Assembly (NCBI GenBank): GCA_965248715.1 | Contig: CBDFKB010000005.1 | Location: 1-64,000, forward strand | DNA: 64,000 nucleotides | Direction: 5' to 3' | Source: CBDFKB01 sp965248715 | GTDB lineage: Bacteria > Pseudomonadota > Alphaproteobacteria > Rhizobiales > Rhizobiaceae | Shown: positions 62,105 to 64,000 of the stretch, piece by piece | Layout: the number at the start of each line of letters is the position of its first letter | Numbering within the stretch: position 1 is the first letter of the stretch | Translations under genes and position numbers: made by a program | Notes under the pieces: model-generated | What the model saw: only the letters and a program-made list of their open reading frames with translations | Databases searched by the model: none | Told to the model about the DNA's origin: nothing

Positions 62105-62120
62105 GCACCAAATCGGACTT
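62105..62120. other. Right attachment-site core (attR)
   Basis: GCACCAAATCGGACTT, identical to 27864-27879. On its right is the end of another large serine recombinase in the same relation as at the left edge. Confidence 0.72.
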
Positions 62121-62638
62121 TCCGGTTTGAAAACTCTCTAACACCTTGAATGGTAAGGCTAATTGCCGGGTTCTAGCACCCTCATTTTGATGGTAGGCGA
62201 GGCGCTCTGTAAAGGTTAGTCGCAGCACTGCGCGTTGCAGGGCGATCTGGCCGGTTTGCCAAAGTTTCCAAGGGTTTGCGAGGAACTGAAGCGCCGGTTC
62301 TAGTTTTTCTTCGAATGTGCCGGTGGGAGCGGTGTAATTTGCCGCCTGTTGCTGCAATCTCAGCCTTGTGTGCTCGAGATCGGCGAATTTACCTTCGTAA
62401 GCAGCAATCACACTCTCGTTGGTGGTCTCGACAATACGCGCCAACAGCGCCTCGGTTTGTTTTTCAATTTGCCTGATCTGTTGCTTTGCCGAGTTTACGG
62501 CATTTTCAAACTGGGCCAGTCGCTGATCTCAGGCGCTTCTAAACATCACTTTGATCAAGTCGAACGCGGTCTCATTCGGTTGCAGGGTTTTGAGGATTTC
62601 TCCGACCTCGCCCTCAAGCTCATCGTGTGCGTCGACTG
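62105..62638 (-). pseudogene. Remnant of a second large serine recombinase
   Basis: The frame GEVGEILKTLQPNETAFDLI, a TGA at the position of a Trp in the intact homologue (near 62535, FRSA*DQRL), NESVIAAYEGKFADLEHTRL, ALQFLANPWKLWQTGQIALQ and LALPFKVLESFQTGKSDLV. It is homologous to the C-terminal third of the recombinase at 27517-29403. Catalytic and zinc domains are missing, cut by IS3 debris at 62638. Confidence 0.82.
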
Positions 62639-62741
62639 ATGCAACTTATGGGGTTACAGGCCATCTACAAGGGGCCAAATACCAGCAAGAAACATCCCCA
62701 GCATCCGGTCTATCCGTATTTGCTCCGGAAGTTACCAATCA
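62623..62741 (+). pseudogene. IS3-family OrfB fragment
   Basis: VRRLMQLMGLQAIYKGPNTS and KKHPQHPVYPYLLRKLPII match residues about 80-120 of an IS3 OrfB such as that at 56640-57503. Both ends are missing. Confidence 0.75.
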
Positions 62742-62860
62742 TACCAAGTTGTCTGGCAGCCATTCCGGGTGTCATTCCTGCTTTGACAAGTTTCTGCGAT
62801 GCCGAAACGGTTTCAGTGTCCAGCTTTGGTCGCCCTGGATTATTACCCCGTTTTCTAGAG
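62741..62860 (-). pseudogene. Resolvase C-terminal fragment
   Basis: Minus-strand RSRKRGNNPGRPKLDTETVS then ASQKLVKAGMTPGMAARQLG resembles the hinge and helix-turn-helix of Tn3-type resolvases. The catalytic domain and the very end are absent. The 150 bases after it carry only a small palindrome around GTAAAACTTTTTGCCGGTTT. Confidence 0.65.
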
Positions 62861-63013
62861 CGTCACTATCTGGCCGACGATCAGCAAATTAGCGATGGCG
62901 CCATTTTGCGTATGGACGAGAACAGAACTGGACCAAAAGTGTAAAACTTTTTGCCGGTTTTACACTTTGCTGTAAAACCACTCCCTACCAAATCCGCTAA
63001 GTCATTGATTTTA

Positions 63014-63089
63014 TGGTGAGCCCTCGGGGTCTCGAACCCCGGACCTACTGATTAAAAGTCAGTTGCTCTACCAACTGAGCTAAGGGCTC
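63014..63089 (-). tRNA. tRNA-Lys(UUU), CCA encoded
   Basis: On the minus strand: acceptor GAGCCCT/AGGGCTC, D-arm AGCTCAGTTGGTAGAGCA, anticodon loop CTTTTAA with UUU, T-arm CCGGGGTTCGAGACCCCG, then A-CCA. All stems pair. Confidence 0.97.
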
Positions 63090-63213
63090 CCAAGCGTGAA
63101 CACGCCGGACCGCGATCGGCGACGATGGCTGCCGAATGCGCGCGGAAAATAGGGACACGTGCGGTGTCGGTCAACCAAAATCTCGGCTCGCCCGACGATT
63201 TGCATTGCGCCGG

Positions 63214-64000
63214 TTAATCGGTGATGCCGGCCATGAACATCGGCCCGCCACGCCAGCGTGGAAAGCCGTAACCGAGGATCATCACTATATCGATGTCGGA
63301 GGCACGGATCGCGATCCCCTGGTCTAGGATTTTGCGACCTTCGTCGATCATCGCCCCAGTGATGCGTTCGATGATTTCGGCTTCGCTAATTGCTCGACGC
63401 ACAATCACCTTCGCCGCAGCTTCTTCTACGATTATTTGTTCGACAATCGGGTCCGGCACCCCCTTGCGGCCACCGGCAGAGTAATCATACCAGCCCTTTC
63501 CGGTCTTTTGGCCAAAGCGGCCCAATTCGCACAGCCGATCGGCGATTGTCACATAGCGTTCGTTGGGGTCACGGGTTGCTGCGAGGCGTTTACGCCTTGC
63601 CCAACCGATGTCAAGGCCGGCCATGTCCTGCATTTCAAAAATACCCATCGGCAGACCGAAATTGCGCATGGCGGCGTCGATTTCGGCGGGCACGGCGCCA
63701 TCTTCCAGCATATAGTCGCATTGCGCCCGGTAAGCCGACAAAATGCGATTGCCAATAAACCCCTCGCACACACCTGACAGCACCGCCACCTTGCCAAGCC
63801 GCTTGGCGAGCGCGAAGCCGGTGGCGACGATCTCCGGTGCTGCCCGTTCGGTCTTGATGACTTCCACCAGGCGCATGACATGGGCCGGCGAGAAGAAATG
63901 CATGCCCAGTATCCGCTCCGGCGAATGGGTGGCCGCGGCAATCTCATTGACATCCATATAAGACGTGTTGCTGGCCAGCACTGCATTATTTCGGCAGACT
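63214..64000 (-). CDS. FadB/FadJ-like 3-hydroxyacyl-CoA dehydrogenase, C-terminal part
   Basis: The frame is open to the window edge and runs into VLASNTSYMDVNEIA, ERILGMHFFSPAHVMRLVEV, SGVCEGFIGNRILSAYRAQC and MGIFEMQDMAGLDIGW, the NAD-binding end and dimerisation domains of 3-hydroxyacyl-CoA dehydrogenase. The tail with YGFPRWRGGPMFMAG is that of the bifunctional enoyl-CoA hydratase/dehydrogenase. It catalyses steps of fatty-acid beta-oxidation. The N-terminal hydratase half lies beyond base 64000. Confidence 0.9.
   Translation of the reverse strand, partial: VCRNNAVLASNTSYMDVNEIAAATHSPERILGMHFFSPAHVMRLVEVIKTERAAPEIVATGFALAKRLGKVAVLSGVCEGFIGNRILSAYRAQCDYMLEDGAVPAEIDAAMRNFGLPMGIFEMQDMAGLDIGWARRKRLAATRDPNERYVTIADRLCELGRFGQKTGKGWYDYSAGGRKGVPDPIVEQIIVEEAAAKVIVRRAISEAEIIERITGAMIDEGRKILDQGIAIRASDIDIVMILGYGFPRWRGGPMFMAGITD

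Noticed and set aside
27864..63089. tRNA-Lys as the right boundary of the element
   Set aside because: The 16-base core matches tRNA-Leu, not tRNA-Lys; the DNA between 62120 and 63014 is separate transposon debris.

Overview
The chromosomal parts are GC-rich and look alphaproteobacterial. The evidence is the gene order prs-rplY-pth-ychF, an lgt-midA-pgeF cluster, a petP/petR-like regulator pair, YbjN, DUF2333 and DUF6638-like genes, and abundant Rhizobiales-style palindromic intergenic repeats (core near AAAACCGGTACCCACTTTT). I cannot place it below class level. The window opens inside a MarR-type gene and closes inside a fatty-acid beta-oxidation gene.

Bases 1-27,540 are mostly ordinary chromosome. 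A MarR regulator, an OmpR-type response regulator and a histidine kinase are followed by a leftward run: YbjN, proC, csaA, a MetE-like protein and a truncated amidohydrolase. Then come ubiK-like, lgt, midA-like, GNAT, pgeF, an M24 peptidase homologue, a lipoprotein, prs, rplY (frameshifted), pth and ychF. Next are three membrane or unknown genes, one carrying a long hexanucleotide repeat coding for alternating alanine, then a broken VapBC/FitAB-type pair, an IS5-family element, an aldo/keto reductase divergent from a LysR gene, an 8-unit palindromic repeat array and a second LysR gene.

Bases 27,574-62,120 are an integrated mobile element of about 34 kb. The left edge is a tRNA-Leu(UAA) gene interrupted by a 208-nt group I intron. 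The element starts at its 3' end. The 16 bases GCACCAAATCGGACTT occur at both edges (27864 and 62105). The left arm is a leftward operon: truncated VirD4/TraG coupling protein, small unknown genes including a paralogous pair, and a large serine recombinase whose reading frame runs antisense through the tRNA. The middle holds plasmid-type genes: a metallopeptidase with a convergent partner, ardA, a ParB-like gene, DUF3768, parDE, a resolvase and a candidate oriT. The right arm holds mobC and a TraA-like relaxase/helicase split by a second, same-length IS5 copy. No mating-pore genes are visible, so this looks like a mobilizable or decayed element. Pieces of two more large serine recombinases (57.7 and 62.1-62.6 kb) point to repeated accretion at one site.

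Bases about 45.0-55.2 kb are AT-rich cargo unlike the rest: a two-TM protein with a beta-rich C-terminus, a nitrate/sulfonate/taurine-type ABC importer, a complete second-type leucyl-tRNA synthetase, a prolyl-tRNA synthetase-like protein with altered class II motifs, and an unknown protein. Removing a clean IS1595 insertion puts the importer 77 bases from leuS, so importer, LeuRS and ProRS-like protein were probably one transcription unit. I regard this as the most novel system here: perhaps protection against, uptake of, or synthesis of an aminoacyl-tRNA-synthetase-directed compound, carried by an element that sits in a tRNA-Leu gene. That function is inference. After the element come transposon debris, tRNA-Lys and the beta-oxidation gene.
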